A stretch of 64,000 nucleotides of DNA from Limisphaera sp. (GTDB lineage Bacteria > Verrucomicrobiota > Verrucomicrobiia > Limisphaerales > Limisphaeraceae). The notes beneath the pieces are model-generated. The model saw only the letters and a list, made by a program, of their open reading frames with translations, did no database searches and had not been told where the DNA came from. This document shows positions 19,346-28,139 of the stretch, piece by piece; positions within the stretch are counted from its first letter, which is position 1; the number at the start of each line of letters is the position of its first letter. Where the stretch lies: assembly GCA_025057755.1 (NCBI GenBank), contig JANWVC010000005.1, positions 62,001-126,000 on the forward strand, in the 5' to 3' direction. The position numbers and the translations under genes are program-made.

Positions 19346-20743
19346 GTGCCCGAAGACGATCTGTTCAGCTGTGTCCCAGATCCGGAAAAGGCCGCCATGT
19401 CGCCGCATCCATTGACGGCAGCGCCGCTGGCTGCGCGCATGCGCCCGCGGACCTTGGAAGAGTTTGTCGGCCAGACACATATCCTGGGTCCCGGTTGTTT
19501 GCTGCGCCGCGCCATCGAGGCAGATCGCATCCAGTCTCTTATCTTTTACGGTCCACCAGGTACGGGCAAGACGTCCCTGGCCGAAATCATTGCGCGTCAG
19601 ACGCGCTCGCATTTCGAGCGTTTGAGTGGAGTTGAAACGGGCGTGGCGGAGGTGCGCCGCGTGCTGGCAGCATCGGCCCACCGCTTGGAACGGACTGGGC
19701 GACCTACGCTGTTGTTTCTAGACGAGATCCACCGGCTCAACCGGGCTCAACAAGATGTTCTGTTGCCGGAAGTCGAGTCCGGCGTTATCCGCCTCATTGG
19801 GGCGACGACAGAAAATCCCTTCTTTTTCATCAATGCGCCCTTGGTTTCGCGCTCCCTGGTCTTTGAGCTAGAGCCGCTGTCCGAAGAAGACTTGTTGATC
19901 CTGCTTCGCCGGGCGCTTGCGGATCCGGAGCGGGGCTTGGGCCGCCTGCGGGTGGAAGCGGCGGAGGACGCATTGCGGCACCTAGCTCGTGTGTCAGATG
20001 GAGACGCACGAAGGGCTCTCAACGCCCTGGAAATTGCCGTTCTGACAACCCCTCCTGCGGTTGACGGAGTCATCCGCATCTCCGTGGACGCAGCACAGCA
20101 AAGTGTCCAGAAGAAAGCTGTCGTTTATGACGCAGCCGGAGATGCGCATTACGATACCATTTCTGCTTTTATCAAGTCTTTGCGAGGCAGTGATCCGGAC
20201 GCCGCTCTGTATTGGTTGGCGAAAATGATTCACGCCGGGGAAGATCCGCGTTTTATTGCACGCCGGTTGACCATCTGCGCAGCGGAAGACGTTGGCCTGG
20301 CCGACCCCATGGCGTTGGTGATCGCACTAGCAGCGCAGCAGGCGGCCGAACGAATCGGCTGGCCAGAAGCGCGGATACCGCTGGCAGAAGCCACTCTATA
20401 CATCGCCGCGGCGCCAAAGAGCAACAGCGCCTATCTGGCGATTGAGGCCGCGCTGGAAGACGTCCGACAGAACCGCACGCAGCCGGTTCCGCGCCCTTTG
20501 CGTGATGCGCATTATCACGGCGCGCAAAGGTTGGGCCATGGCAGCGGCTATCAGTACCCGCACGATTACCCGGGACATTGGGTGGCGCAAGATTACTTGG
20601 GCGTGGACAAGGTTTTCTATCGGCCCACGGATCAAGGGATGGAAAAGCGCTTGCGCAAACGTCTTCGCCTCTGGCAGGAGGAAGTCTCCGGGTCAGATCC
20701 GAAGACCAACCAGGCCCAGAATCATGCTTCGCAGGGCACGTGA
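19346..20743 (+). CDS. rarA: Replication-associated recombination protein A (AAA+ ATPase)
   Basis: The protein is a RarA/MgsA/WRNIP1-type ATPase that acts at stalled replication forks. I place the start at the GTG at 19346 because it yields the family N-terminus M(V)PEDDLFS, followed by PLAARMRPRTLEEFVGQ; an earlier ATG at 19160 would add about 60 residues of unlikely composition. Walker A is GPPGTGKTSL, Walker B LLFLDEIHRLN and sensor 1 GATTENPFF. The C-terminal tetramerisation region contains the family blocks KSLRGSDPDAALYWLA and AEDVGLADP. The length is 465 residues. The stop codon overlaps the start of the folate gene (TGATG), so the two are translationally coupled. Confidence 0.93.
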   Translation: MPEDDLFSCVPDPEKAAMSPHPLTAAPLAARMRPRTLEEFVGQTHILGPGCLLRRAIEADRIQSLIFYGPPGTGKTSLAEIIARQTRSHFERLSGVETGVAEVRRVLAASAHRLERTGRPTLLFLDEIHRLNRAQQDVLLPEVESGVIRLIGATTENPFFFINAPLVSRSLVFELEPLSEEDLLILLRRALADPERGLGRLRVEAAEDALRHLARVSDGDARRALNALEIAVLTTPPAVDGVIRISVDAAQQSVQKKAVVYDAAGDAHYDTISAFIKSLRGSDPDAALYWLAKMIHAGEDPRFIARRLTICAAEDVGLADPMALVIALAAQQAAERIGWPEARIPLAEATLYIAAAPKSNSAYLAIEAALEDVRQNRTQPVPRPLRDAHYHGAQRLGHGSGYQYPHDYPGHWVAQDYLGVDKVFYRPTDQGMEKRLRKRLRLWQEEVSGSDPKTNQAQNHASQGT

Positions 20744-21381
20744 TGGGTTATCCGGGAGAGAGTGTGTTCGAGCAGAAACACCGGTTGCGTATCGAGCTGC
20801 GGTCGCGCCTGGCCAGCTTCCCGCCGGAGCAACGTCGGGCAGAGTCTCAGGCCATCTGTTCATGGATCGTTGCAAACGACGCATGGCAGCGGTCGCGCAC
20901 CGTGCTGTTGTTTGCCCCGTTGCAAACTGAGCCGGACGTAAGCCCACTGTGGGAGCTGGCCTTACGGCGAGGCAAGATCCTCACGCTGCCTCGCTACGAC
21001 GCCACGCGTGACTGCTACGTGCCTGCGGTCGTGCCTGATCCGAATCGGGATTTGCGCCCTGGCCTTTATGGGGTCCGAGAGCCACGACCCGAGTTGCCCC
21101 TTGTACCTTGGGAGGCGTTGGATTTACTCGTCCTACCCGGATTGGCTTTCGATCTTCAAGGACGCCGCCTCGGTCGCGGCGGCGGACATTACGATCGAAT
21201 ATTGCAACTTGCTCGAGGCCTCCGGTGTGGTGTGGCCTTCACCTGCCAGCTCTTGGAACAAGTCCCGACCGAGCCTGGAGACATGCCGGTCCAGGTGCTG
21301 GTCACCCTCAACGGCTGGATGGAATTGGGTTCAAACCGCTCGAGGCACTTTCAGACCAATCCACCTCCTCGCACAACCTGA
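20743..21381 (+). CDS. 5-formyltetrahydrofolate cyclo-ligase
   Basis: This ATP-dependent enzyme converts 5-formyl-THF to 5,10-methenyl-THF and so returns the stored folate to one-carbon metabolism. The 212-residue frame starts at the ATG at 20743, which overlaps the rarA stop. It contains the N-terminal KHRLRIELRSRL helix, VLLFAPLQTEPDV (substrate site), LLVLPGLAFDLQGRRLGRGGGHYDR (the ATP/phosphate glycine-rich block, from about residue 125) and the C-terminal GVAFTCQLLEQVPTEPGDMP. Length and motifs match the family. Coupling with rarA is unusual in function but clear in layout. Confidence 0.92.
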   Translation: MGYPGESVFEQKHRLRIELRSRLASFPPEQRRAESQAICSWIVANDAWQRSRTVLLFAPLQTEPDVSPLWELALRRGKILTLPRYDATRDCYVPAVVPDPNRDLRPGLYGVREPRPELPLVPWEALDLLVLPGLAFDLQGRRLGRGGGHYDRILQLARGLRCGVAFTCQLLEQVPTEPGDMPVQVLVTLNGWMELGSNRSRHFQTNPPPRTT

Positions 21382-21396
21382 ACGCAATCCCCGCCC

Positions 21397-22686
21397 CTAG
21401 GTCCGAATCTGGCCCTGCCCGATTCCAATCCACTTGTAGCTGGTCAGTTCCTCCAGTCCCATGGGTCCGCGGGCGCCGACCTTATCCGTGCTGATGCCAA
21501 TTTCGGCGCCCATGCCAAATTCGCCGCCGTCTGTAAAACGCGTGGAGGCATTCCAATAAACCGCAGCAGCGTCCACGCCGTTGAGAAACCGCTGCGCAGT
21601 GGTTTCGTTCGCAGTCACGATGGCGTCGCTATGTGCACTGCCATACTGGTTGATGTGCTCGATGGCTTCTTGAACACCGTTGACCACCCGCACGTTGAGA
21701 ATCAGATCGTTGTATTCTGTGTACCAGTCCTGCTCTATGGCAGGACGCAGCTCCAAGGGCGGTTCCGTTCGCACCCCACTCAGCAGCCGTATGGCTTCAG
21801 CATCGGCGCGGAGCTGCACTTTGCGGCGTGCCAGTTCAGCACCCACGCGAGGCAAGAACTGCGCGGCTATACTGCGATCGACCAACAAGGTTTCCATCGC
21901 ATTGCACACGGCGGGACGCTGACATTTAGCATTGATCACGATCCGCTCGGCCATATCAGGGTCTGCGTCTCGGTCCACATACACGTGACAGACACCTTTG
22001 TAATGTTTAATGACCGGCACCCGACTGCATTCGGCCACGGCCCGAATCAGGCCTTCGCCGCCGCGCGGAATGCATAGATCTACGTAGGAGGTCAGGGACA
22101 GAAGAATCGGAATAGCCTCCCGCTCGGCCGTCGGAACGAGCTGAATGGCCTCTGCAGGAAACCGCTGACCCAACGCAGCCTGGCCGGCCTGCACCAACAG
22201 GGCCGCGATCAACCGATTGGTATGGAAAGCCTCGCGCCCGCCTCGCAGAATGGTTGCATTGCCGGACTTAAAGCACAGACCCGCTGCGTCGGCGGTCACA
22301 TTGGGACGAGCTTCGTAAATGATCACAATGACGCCGATTGGAACGGTTACCTTGCGCAACCGCAGTCCGTTGGGTCGCACGCGCTCATCCAGGATGCGCC
22401 CTACAGGATCCGGCAAGGCTGCCACCTCGCGCAGGCCTCGAGCCATGGCTTGCACGCGGCCGGCATCCAACCGTAGCCGATCCAGCATGGCCGGCCGCAG
22501 GCCGGCCGCCTCAGCAGCTTGCATGTCTTCTCGGTTAGCCTCCAACAACGCCGAGGTCTGCTGCTCCAGTCGGTCAGCCATCGCCAGCAGGCACTGGTTC
22601 TTTTCCGCTGTGTTGAGCAAGGCCAAGGCGCGCGCAGCCGCTTTGGCACGCCGGGCAAGCTCAGTCAACTGCTCCTGCAAGTTCAT
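21397..22686 (-). CDS. proA: Gamma-glutamyl phosphate reductase
   Basis: The NADPH-dependent enzyme reduces gamma-glutamyl phosphate to glutamate semialdehyde, the second step of proline synthesis. The 429-residue frame has the aldehyde-dehydrogenase fold with the ProA blocks VPIGVIVIIYEARPNVTADA, SGNATILRGGREA and IPRGGEGLI. The second cysteine in CQRPAVCNAMETLLVD is the likely nucleophile. The C-terminus has DAAAVYWNASTRFTDGGEFGMGAEIGIS. The ATG at 22686 fits the family start. It converges on the folate gene (15 bases apart). proB is not in the window. Confidence 0.95.
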   Translation of the reverse strand: MNLQEQLTELARRAKAAARALALLNTAEKNQCLLAMADRLEQQTSALLEANREDMQAAEAAGLRPAMLDRLRLDAGRVQAMARGLREVAALPDPVGRILDERVRPNGLRLRKVTVPIGVIVIIYEARPNVTADAAGLCFKSGNATILRGGREAFHTNRLIAALLVQAGQAALGQRFPAEAIQLVPTAEREAIPILLSLTSYVDLCIPRGGEGLIRAVAECSRVPVIKHYKGVCHVYVDRDADPDMAERIVINAKCQRPAVCNAMETLLVDRSIAAQFLPRVGAELARRKVQLRADAEAIRLLSGVRTEPPLELRPAIEQDWYTEYNDLILNVRVVNGVQEAIEHINQYGSAHSDAIVTANETTAQRFLNGVDAAAVYWNASTRFTDGGEFGMGAEIGISTDKVGARGPMGLEELTSYKWIGIGQGQIRT

Positions 22687-22749
22687 ACCATCCAGCTTAG
22701 CGATGACCCGCCCGCACGAAAAGTCGCTGCGAGGTGTTTTATGGGTAAC

Positions 22750-23703
22750 TCAGCGGCCCTGGTTAAGAAACCAGGTCACAAAACGTTGAATACCTTCCTC
22801 CAACGGTACGCGAGGTTGATAACCCAATCGGTCAGCAGCCTTGTGAATGTCTGCACAGGTGATCGGGACGTCCCCGGGTTGCGCAGACAGATATTGCCGA
22901 CGAACCGGCCGTTTTAATGCTGCCTCCAAAAGGTTGATCAAAACCTCCAGCTGCACCGGCCGGGCGTCGCCGAGATTAAAGATCTCGTAACCAAACTCCT
23001 GATCCAAACAGGCCTCGATTCCGTCCAAGATGTCCGAAATATACGTATAATCCCGTGCTGTTCGCCCGTCGCCGTACACCGGCACCGGTTGCCCCGCTTG
23101 AATCAGACGCGCAAACTTGTGAATAGCCAAATCGGGACGTTGACGCGGACCATACACTGTGAAAAACCGCAGCATGACGACGTCCAGCCCGTACACCCGG
23201 TGATAAACGTGTCCCAGCGCTTCGCAGGCGATCTTACTGGCTGCATAGGGCGAAATGGGTGAGGTGAGCGGGTCGCTTTCACTGAAAGGTATCTTGGCAT
23301 TGCAACCGTACACCGATGAAGAGGAAGCCAGGACCAACTTACGGACGCCACTCCGGCGGGCCGCTTCGAGGACTTGAACCGTGCCCTCGACATTCACACG
23401 TTGATACAAAGCTGGCTGTTCTAGGCTGGGCCGCACGCCCGCCCGGGCGGCCAAATGAATAATCTGGTCAAAGCGAATGTCCTGACACAGGGAGGCGAGT
23501 GGCTCCTCGGTTGTAATATCTCCAGCCACAAAGCGAAATCGTTCGAACCCCGCCGCTATCTCACGCAGATTCTGTCGTTTCAGTTCGGGATCATAGAACG
23601 GATCTAAATTGTCGAAAGCCCATACCTCATGGCCCCGGCTTAAAAGCCGTTCACACAAGTGGGATCCGATGAATCCCGCCCCGCCTGTCACAAGAATTTT
23701 CAT
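22750..23703 (-). CDS. NAD-dependent nucleotide-sugar epimerase (SDR; UDP-glucuronate 4-epimerase-like)
   Basis: This 317-residue extended short-chain dehydrogenase has the NAD motif TGGAGFIGSHLCERLL at its N-terminus. DNLDPFYDPELKRQNL resembles UDP-glucuronate/UDP-galacturonate 4-epimerases. The catalytic Ser block is VLASSSSVYG and the Tyr-Lys pair is in PYAASK. FFTVYGPRQRPDLAIHKF follows, then DYTYISDILDGIEACL. It should interconvert an NDP-hexuronate or NDP-hexose at C4. It is probably a precursor enzyme for the polysaccharide locus that starts 3.6 kb away on the other strand. The exact substrate is inferred. Confidence 0.88.
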   Translation of the reverse strand: MKILVTGGAGFIGSHLCERLLSRGHEVWAFDNLDPFYDPELKRQNLREIAAGFERFRFVAGDITTEEPLASLCQDIRFDQIIHLAARAGVRPSLEQPALYQRVNVEGTVQVLEAARRSGVRKLVLASSSSVYGCNAKIPFSESDPLTSPISPYAASKIACEALGHVYHRVYGLDVVMLRFFTVYGPRQRPDLAIHKFARLIQAGQPVPVYGDGRTARDYTYISDILDGIEACLDQEFGYEIFNLGDARPVQLEVLINLLEAALKRPVRRQYLSAQPGDVPITCADIHKAADRLGYQPRVPLEEGIQRFVTWFLNQGR

Positions 23704-23741
23704 GACCCATCTAGTTTAAACAAATGCTCGGTTTTGGTTTC

Positions 23742-23766
23742 GTTTCACGATCGCGGCCGGTGAAAC
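23742..23766. repeat. Inverted repeat between the oxidoreductase and epimerase genes
   Basis: GTTTCAC (23742-23748) and GTGAAAC (23760-23766) form a 7-base-pair hairpin with an 11-base loop. It lies in the 131-base gap between two minus-strand genes, 39 bases upstream of the epimerase ATG. No T-run follows on either strand, so it could be an operator or an mRNA processing structure rather than a terminator. Confidence 0.35.
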
Positions 23767-23834
23767 AGCACAGCCCCGAGCCGCTCGTGGGAAGCCACCG
23801 CCGGTTCTATCGGCTCGACCTCTCCGTGGGACAG

Positions 23835-24827
23835 TCAAACACGCAGAACGATTTTGCCGTACCACTCGCCCAGACCGCGCACGGTACTGTCTTCCTGCAA
23901 CTGGTGGGCCCGCGCAGCCTCGGCTAATGGCAGCAAATGCGCGATCCGAATCTGGAGCTGCTTCGTAGCGACCCATCGATTGATTGCCTCAGCCGCAGGC
24001 TGGATCTCGTCGGCCGAACAATTGAACACCGCAAGGCCGAATAAAGCGAGGTCCTTCACATAGAAAGGCCCCACGGGAAACGCAGGCCTGGCATCTCGTC
24101 CGGCAAACACGACCATGCGCCCTCGCCGGCTCATGCAACCCACCATCCGATCAAAATCCGGTTGACGACTGGTCTCCAACCAAACATGGACCCCTTCCGG
24201 CGCAAAGCCTCGAAGGGTTTCCCACGCCCGCGCATCCCGGTAATTATAGCTCATATCGGCACCTAGCTCGCGGCAGACCCGCACTTTCTCTTCGCTTCCG
24301 GCCAACGCGATGACCCGGGCCCCCGCCAACCGCGCCATTTGCAAAGCGACTGAACCCACCGCGCCTCCGGCACCGTGAATGAGAACCGTTTCACCAGCCA
24401 TTACCCGAGCACAGCGAAAGAGTGCTAAATGGGCCGTGACCCCTACCAGAGACAGGCCCACAATCGTTTCCTCCGAAACACCATCCGGGATCCGATGCAG
24501 CCATGCCTCATCCACACAGACGAGCTCCGAAAAGGTCCCCGGTCGACCCCCGAATCCCTGGCCAGTGGCCCATACCCGATCGCCCGGTTTGAAACGCGTC
24601 ACTTCCGAACCTACGGCGACCACCTCGCCTGCCAGGTCTCGGCCTGGAATCCATGGGAAAGTTTCCACGCCGGGCACGGCCCCGCTCCGAACGTACACGT
24701 CAATCGGATTCACATCCACGGCTCGAACGCGAATCAGACACGCACGCGGCCCAGGCACAGGGTCCGGTACGTCCCCGTATTCCAACACTTCGGGCGGTCC
24801 GGTCTTGCGTATGTAAACAGCCTTCAT
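23835..24827 (-). CDS. Zinc-independent medium-chain quinone oxidoreductase-like protein
   Basis: The 330-residue protein belongs to the MDR superfamily, NADPH:quinone reductase branch. It has the N-terminal GroES-like domain (MKAVYIRKTGPPEVLEYGDVP, VNPIDVYVRSG, PWIPGRDLAGEVVAVG) and a Rossmann domain with the nucleotide motif GAGGAVGSVALQMARLAGA. It lacks the zinc ligands of alcohol dehydrogenases. It should reduce quinones or other small carbonyl compounds with NADPH. I start at the ATG at 24827; an upstream start at 24863 adds 12 residues. It lies 49 bases behind dprA on the same strand. Confidence 0.88.
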   Translation of the reverse strand: MKAVYIRKTGPPEVLEYGDVPDPVPGPRACLIRVRAVDVNPIDVYVRSGAVPGVETFPWIPGRDLAGEVVAVGSEVTRFKPGDRVWATGQGFGGRPGTFSELVCVDEAWLHRIPDGVSEETIVGLSLVGVTAHLALFRCARVMAGETVLIHGAGGAVGSVALQMARLAGARVIALAGSEEKVRVCRELGADMSYNYRDARAWETLRGFAPEGVHVWLETSRQPDFDRMVGCMSRRGRMVVFAGRDARPAFPVGPFYVKDLALFGLAVFNCSADEIQPAAEAINRWVATKQLQIRIAHLLPLAEAARAHQLQEDSTVRGLGEWYGKIVLRV

Positions 24828-24876
24828 GAACTGAGCCAAATCCAGGGAAAACCTCTCTGTCAAGGCAGGGGTGGGA

Positions 24877-25983
24877 TCACCTCACACGAACGTAAATCCT
24901 ACCCGGCAATTGCTTGACCAACCGTTTCATTTCCAATCCCAACAAAGCCACCGAGACTGTGGCTGCCGACAAGCCCGTGCTCTGAATCAGTTCATCCACC
25001 GACCGCTCTTCAGTGCCCAGCGCTGTCCATACCTTCTGTTCGGTCTCCGGCAGTTCCAACGCTGGCCCCGCGCCACCGCCGCACTCAAGAGCCGGCCGAT
25101 TCGACGACGGAAACAAATACTCGAACTCGCTCAAAATATCCTCCGCGCTTTCGCACAATTTGGCGCCTTTCTTGATCAGGTCATGACAACCTTTGCTCTG
25201 AGGCGAATCAACCCGCCCCGGCACGGCAAACACCTGGCGACCGTAATCGACAGCAAAATTCGCCGTAATCAGTGCTCCACTGTGCAGACCGGCCTCTACC
25301 ACGACCGTTCCCAAGGTCATTCCGGCTACAATCCGGTTTCGAATCGGAAAGCTTTGACGATCCGCCGGCCGGTTGAACGGGAACTGGGTAATCACCGCTC
25401 CCTGAGACGCAATCCGTTCAAAAAGTTCCGCATTCTCCGGCGGCGTCACTAAATTGATGCCAGTACCGAGAACAGCAATCGTCCGACCCTTTGCATGCAA
25501 CGCCCCTTGATGCGCTGCCGTATCAATCCCACGCGCGCCGCCACTCACAATCGTGACACCCACATAGGCCAGTTGATAAGCCAATTTCCGTGCCGCCTCC
25601 ATGCCATAGTGGGTTGTCATACGCGAACCCACCATCGCCACAGCCTGCTTATCCCGGGGCAACAACTGCCCTTTCACATACAACACCAGAGGCGGATCAT
25701 ATACTTCTCGCAGCAGTGCCGGATACTCCGCATCTGTCTGAATCAACACACGGCAACCAAATTCTCGGATCCGCGCGAGCTCACGTCCCAGATCAATCGT
25801 TTCTTCCCACCGAACGATGGCCTCTGCCGTCTCCTCGCCCACACCTTCCACCCGCAGTAATTCGTCCCGACTGGCCCGCAAAATGGCCCCGGCGCTGCCG
25901 AAATGCCGCAGCAGATGACGGGCCCGAACCGGCCCGATGTGATCAATCATGTTCAACGCAATGAACGCTTCGCGTTCATCCAT
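24877..25983 (-). CDS. dprA: DNA-processing protein DprA
   Basis: DprA/Smf loads RecA on incoming single-stranded DNA during natural transformation. The 368-residue protein starts at the ATG at 25983 (MDEREAFIALNMIDHIGP). An earlier in-frame start at 26148 adds a basic stretch without family similarity and would overlap the cupin gene. An N-terminal helix-hairpin-helix-like domain (about 1-70) is followed by the Rossmann-like DNA-binding domain (MVGSRMTTHYG, IVSGGARGIDTAAHQGAL, AVLGTGINLVTPPENAELF, NRIVAGM). A C-terminal winged-helix domain (EERSVDELIQSTGLSAATV) ends the protein. It lies 61 bases behind the cupin gene. Confidence 0.94.
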   Translation of the reverse strand: MDEREAFIALNMIDHIGPVRARHLLRHFGSAGAILRASRDELLRVEGVGEETAEAIVRWEETIDLGRELARIREFGCRVLIQTDAEYPALLREVYDPPLVLYVKGQLLPRDKQAVAMVGSRMTTHYGMEAARKLAYQLAYVGVTIVSGGARGIDTAAHQGALHAKGRTIAVLGTGINLVTPPENAELFERIASQGAVITQFPFNRPADRQSFPIRNRIVAGMTLGTVVVEAGLHSGALITANFAVDYGRQVFAVPGRVDSPQSKGCHDLIKKGAKLCESAEDILSEFEYLFPSSNRPALECGGGAGPALELPETEQKVWTALGTEERSVDELIQSTGLSAATVSVALLGLEMKRLVKQLPGRIYVRVR

Positions 25984-26044
25984 GCAGCCGCTGCATATCC
26001 GGAAACCTCCCCGCGGGCAAGCCCATAGCCGCGGGCGGGCTCTT

Positions 26045-26470
26045 TCAAGGACTGGAACATGACACCATGGCTGTCGCCGAGGGATGCAACAAAACGTGGC
26101 GCTGGGTGTCCGGGTGGACCGGATCATGCAGTTGATCCGTAAAAGCAATCATGACAATCGGGCTGGAGCCGGTGTTCTGGATCGCATGAGGCACTCCTGG
26201 GGGAAAGACAAATCGCCAGGCCCGTCCCTCTGGCACGTGTCGGTCCTGTCGCATGCCATCTTCTTCCCAGCACACAAGCGCCGGCCCCACCACGACCAGC
26301 GTTTCTGTAGTTTTGTGGTGAACGTGATTCCCCCGAACATGCCCAGGTAGGGTCCACACAACATGCGCATTACGCATGTTTGACAGATGCCCCTCTTGCA
26401 CAGGTTCCACCACCCAACCTCGAACGTCTTGCGCCATGGGCAACTCCTCAACCGTGACCTGAAGCTTCAT
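26045..26470 (-). CDS. Cupin-fold protein
   Basis: This 141-residue single cupin domain has motif 1 GNHVHHKTTETLVVVG, with two His and one Glu available as metal ligands, and motif 2 FPPGVPHAIQNTGSSP. The rest is beta-rich. Cupins of this size are often sugar epimerases, isomerases or ligand-binding proteins. The GHVRGNHVHHK stretch recalls WxcM-like and capsular polysaccharide sugar isomerases, which would fit the neighbouring polysaccharide locus (inference). The ATG at 26470 was chosen; a GTG at 26476 adds two residues. It is the first gene of a minus-strand unit with dprA and the oxidoreductase. Confidence 0.78.
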   Translation of the reverse strand: MKLQVTVEELPMAQDVRGWVVEPVQEGHLSNMRNAHVVWTLPGHVRGNHVHHKTTETLVVVGPALVCWEEDGMRQDRHVPEGRAWRFVFPPGVPHAIQNTGSSPIVMIAFTDQLHDPVHPDTQRHVLLHPSATAMVSCSSP

Positions 26471-27355
26471 AGACACTGCTCACTGTAGCAGCGACCTGGC
26501 GACGCGCCAGCAGGGATGGGGCCGACCGCGTGGCGCGGCGAAACAAGGGTCGCTCGGTTCAAACCTTGCTTTGGCAGCAACGCGAACGCGGTCCCGCTCG
26601 GCCCAATCGCATTTCCCGCGACAACTCTGCTGCCCATAGGCCCAGCGCTCACCTCCAGAAATGGAGCGCGCCGCCATGGACAACCCTCGCGGAAATCAAA
26701 ACCCGGAGCAAACTGCCTCTTGCAGCGGTTGGCTGAGGTACGGAAACCCAATTGGCCTTAGGTAAGGCTCCGGCTGCTGAAGAAGCACGGTCAGAAGCGA
26801 CGCTTGCCCTCTCAGACACTCATGGGCGGGCACCACAAAATGAGGGAATCGCTGGCCTTCCCACGTGCCGACGGCCGCTGGTGTTTGGACAACAACCGGC
26901 AGATCCCCAGGTTCCTCGACACTGGATTTAGTGCGTTCAGGCTCGATCCTTCCTTGTGCGCCCCAGGGATTCCCCGGGGAGGAGGTCAAGATGGACTCAG
27001 TATGTATTCTCCTCATCTGGCGGAGTCTTGCCTTGCGGCGCACCTGCACGACGAGACCTCATCGCCCCAAATTGGTAGGGCCCGCCTCCGTATTTTGCCC
27101 GACAAACTTGGGGAAACGACCTAGGTCCACAATTGGGGATATGCCCAGATTGTTCCGTTGCAGGGTTGTGTTATGAAGGACACGTGTTCGCCAAAGGAGT
27201 CAGGTGTCGTGGTGGTGACTCCATGAGGCGATGAGGCAGAGCGTCCGCGCTTACGCGGGATGATGGGTGCAGACGACGGGTCTGCGAGTCTGCACCGTAT
27301 AAGGGATGTAAACCGGGACGCTCATGGTGAAAGTCGGGAGTGGAGCAGGAAGACC
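26471..27355. other. Long intergenic region at the head of the polysaccharide locus
   Basis: About 880 bases lie between the divergent cupin gene and the first polysaccharide gene. I see no gene with family features. A 61-codon frame (26991-27176) has a strong ribosome-binding site (GGGGAGGAGG 6 bases before its ATG) but a basic, low-complexity product; it could be a leader peptide or chance. The promoter of the large plus-strand operon is expected here, so this may be a long 5' leader. Two hairpins near its end are listed separately. Confidence 0.4.
27245..27296 (+). promoter_or_regulatory. Two hairpins in the presumed leader of the polysaccharide operon
   Basis: CCGCG (27245-27249) pairs with CGCGG (27254-27258) around CTTA. 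GGTGCAGAC (27266-27274) pairs with GTCTGCACC (27288-27296), nine perfect pairs around a 13-base loop. They lie 60-110 bases before the first coding start (27356). No T-run follows. The position suggests an RNA leader element or a protein-binding site that controls the locus; I do not recognise a known riboswitch class. Confidence 0.4.
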
Positions 27356-28108
27356 ATGCAGGAGCAGATCCAAGCCGTCACGTTGAGCGTTGGTCAGGCA
27401 GAGGCAAGCTCACCTCCGTTGCCGTTGTGGAAGCGTCTTTTAGACGTTGCCTGCATTGTGGTGAGTTTACCGGTCACATTGCCTCTAGCCGCAGCCATCG
27501 CCGCCTTCATCAAACTGACCTCACCCGGACCGGTGTTGTTCCGCCAGGAACGCATCGGGTATCGCGGGCAGCGGTTCTGGTGTCTGAAATTCCGCACGAT
27601 GCAGGTCAATGCGGACACCGCATGCCATCAGCAGCACTTACGCACCCTCATCCAAAGCGACGTTCCCATGCTCAAACTGGACGTCAAAGGGGACCGGCGC
27701 TTGATCCGCGGTGGTGCGTTCTTGCGGGCCACAGGTTTGGACGAATTACCCCAACTGATCAACGTCCTGCGCGGCGAAATGAGTCTGGTCGGGCCGCGCC
27801 CGTGCCTCCCTTATGAGTATGAGCAATACGATGCCTGGGCGCGCCGACGTTGCGAGGCCGTTCCCGGCCTGACTGGCCTCTGGCAGGTCAGCGGCAAGAA
27901 CCATACCACCTTCCGGCGGATGATCGAGCTGGACATCGAATATGCCCAAACAAAGTCCTTATGGCTCGATCTCCGAATCATGCTCAAGACCTTCTCGGCC
28001 TTGGCGGCACAGGTGCGCGAAACCCGCGCCGCTGTCCGCACCCCGGCGTCGTCATCCCCGGCGACACCGGCCGTTCCCGCCGCGAACGGGGCCGCCAAGG
28101 CCGCCTAA
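27356..28108 (+). CDS. Priming phosphoglycosyl transferase (undecaprenyl-phosphate sugar-1-phosphate transferase)
   Basis: This 250-residue monotopic enzyme of the WbaP/PglC/WcaJ catalytic-domain type should move a sugar-1-phosphate from an NDP-sugar onto undecaprenyl phosphate and so start the repeat unit at the inner membrane. A re-entrant hydrophobic helix (about 26-52, LLDVACIVVSLPVTLPLAAAIAAFI) precedes SPGPVLFRQERIGYRGQRFWCLKFRTM. LRATGLDELPQLINVLRGEMSLVGPRP is the catalytic and polyprenyl block, and VPGLTGLWQVSGKN follows. The C-terminal 35 residues are an A/P-rich low-complexity tail. I chose the ATG at 27356; an upstream start at 27260 would add 32 polar residues. It is the first gene of the locus. 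Confidence 0.92.
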   Translation: MQEQIQAVTLSVGQAEASSPPLPLWKRLLDVACIVVSLPVTLPLAAAIAAFIKLTSPGPVLFRQERIGYRGQRFWCLKFRTMQVNADTACHQQHLRTLIQSDVPMLKLDVKGDRRLIRGGAFLRATGLDELPQLINVLRGEMSLVGPRPCLPYEYEQYDAWARRRCEAVPGLTGLWQVSGKNHTTFRRMIELDIEYAQTKSLWLDLRIMLKTFSALAAQVRETRAAVRTPASSSPATPAVPAANGAAKAA

Positions 28109-28139
28109 AGTTCTTTATCAACGTTCCGATATTTAAGCC

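Noticed and set aside
26550..26600. GGTTCAAA sequence that looked like a tRNA T-arm
   Set aside because: No acceptor, D or anticodon arms can be folded around it; the same holds for AGTTCGAACC near 29302.
26991..27176. 61-codon frame with a very strong ribosome-binding site
   Set aside because: The product is basic and without motifs; it could be a leader peptide, but I cannot support it as a gene.
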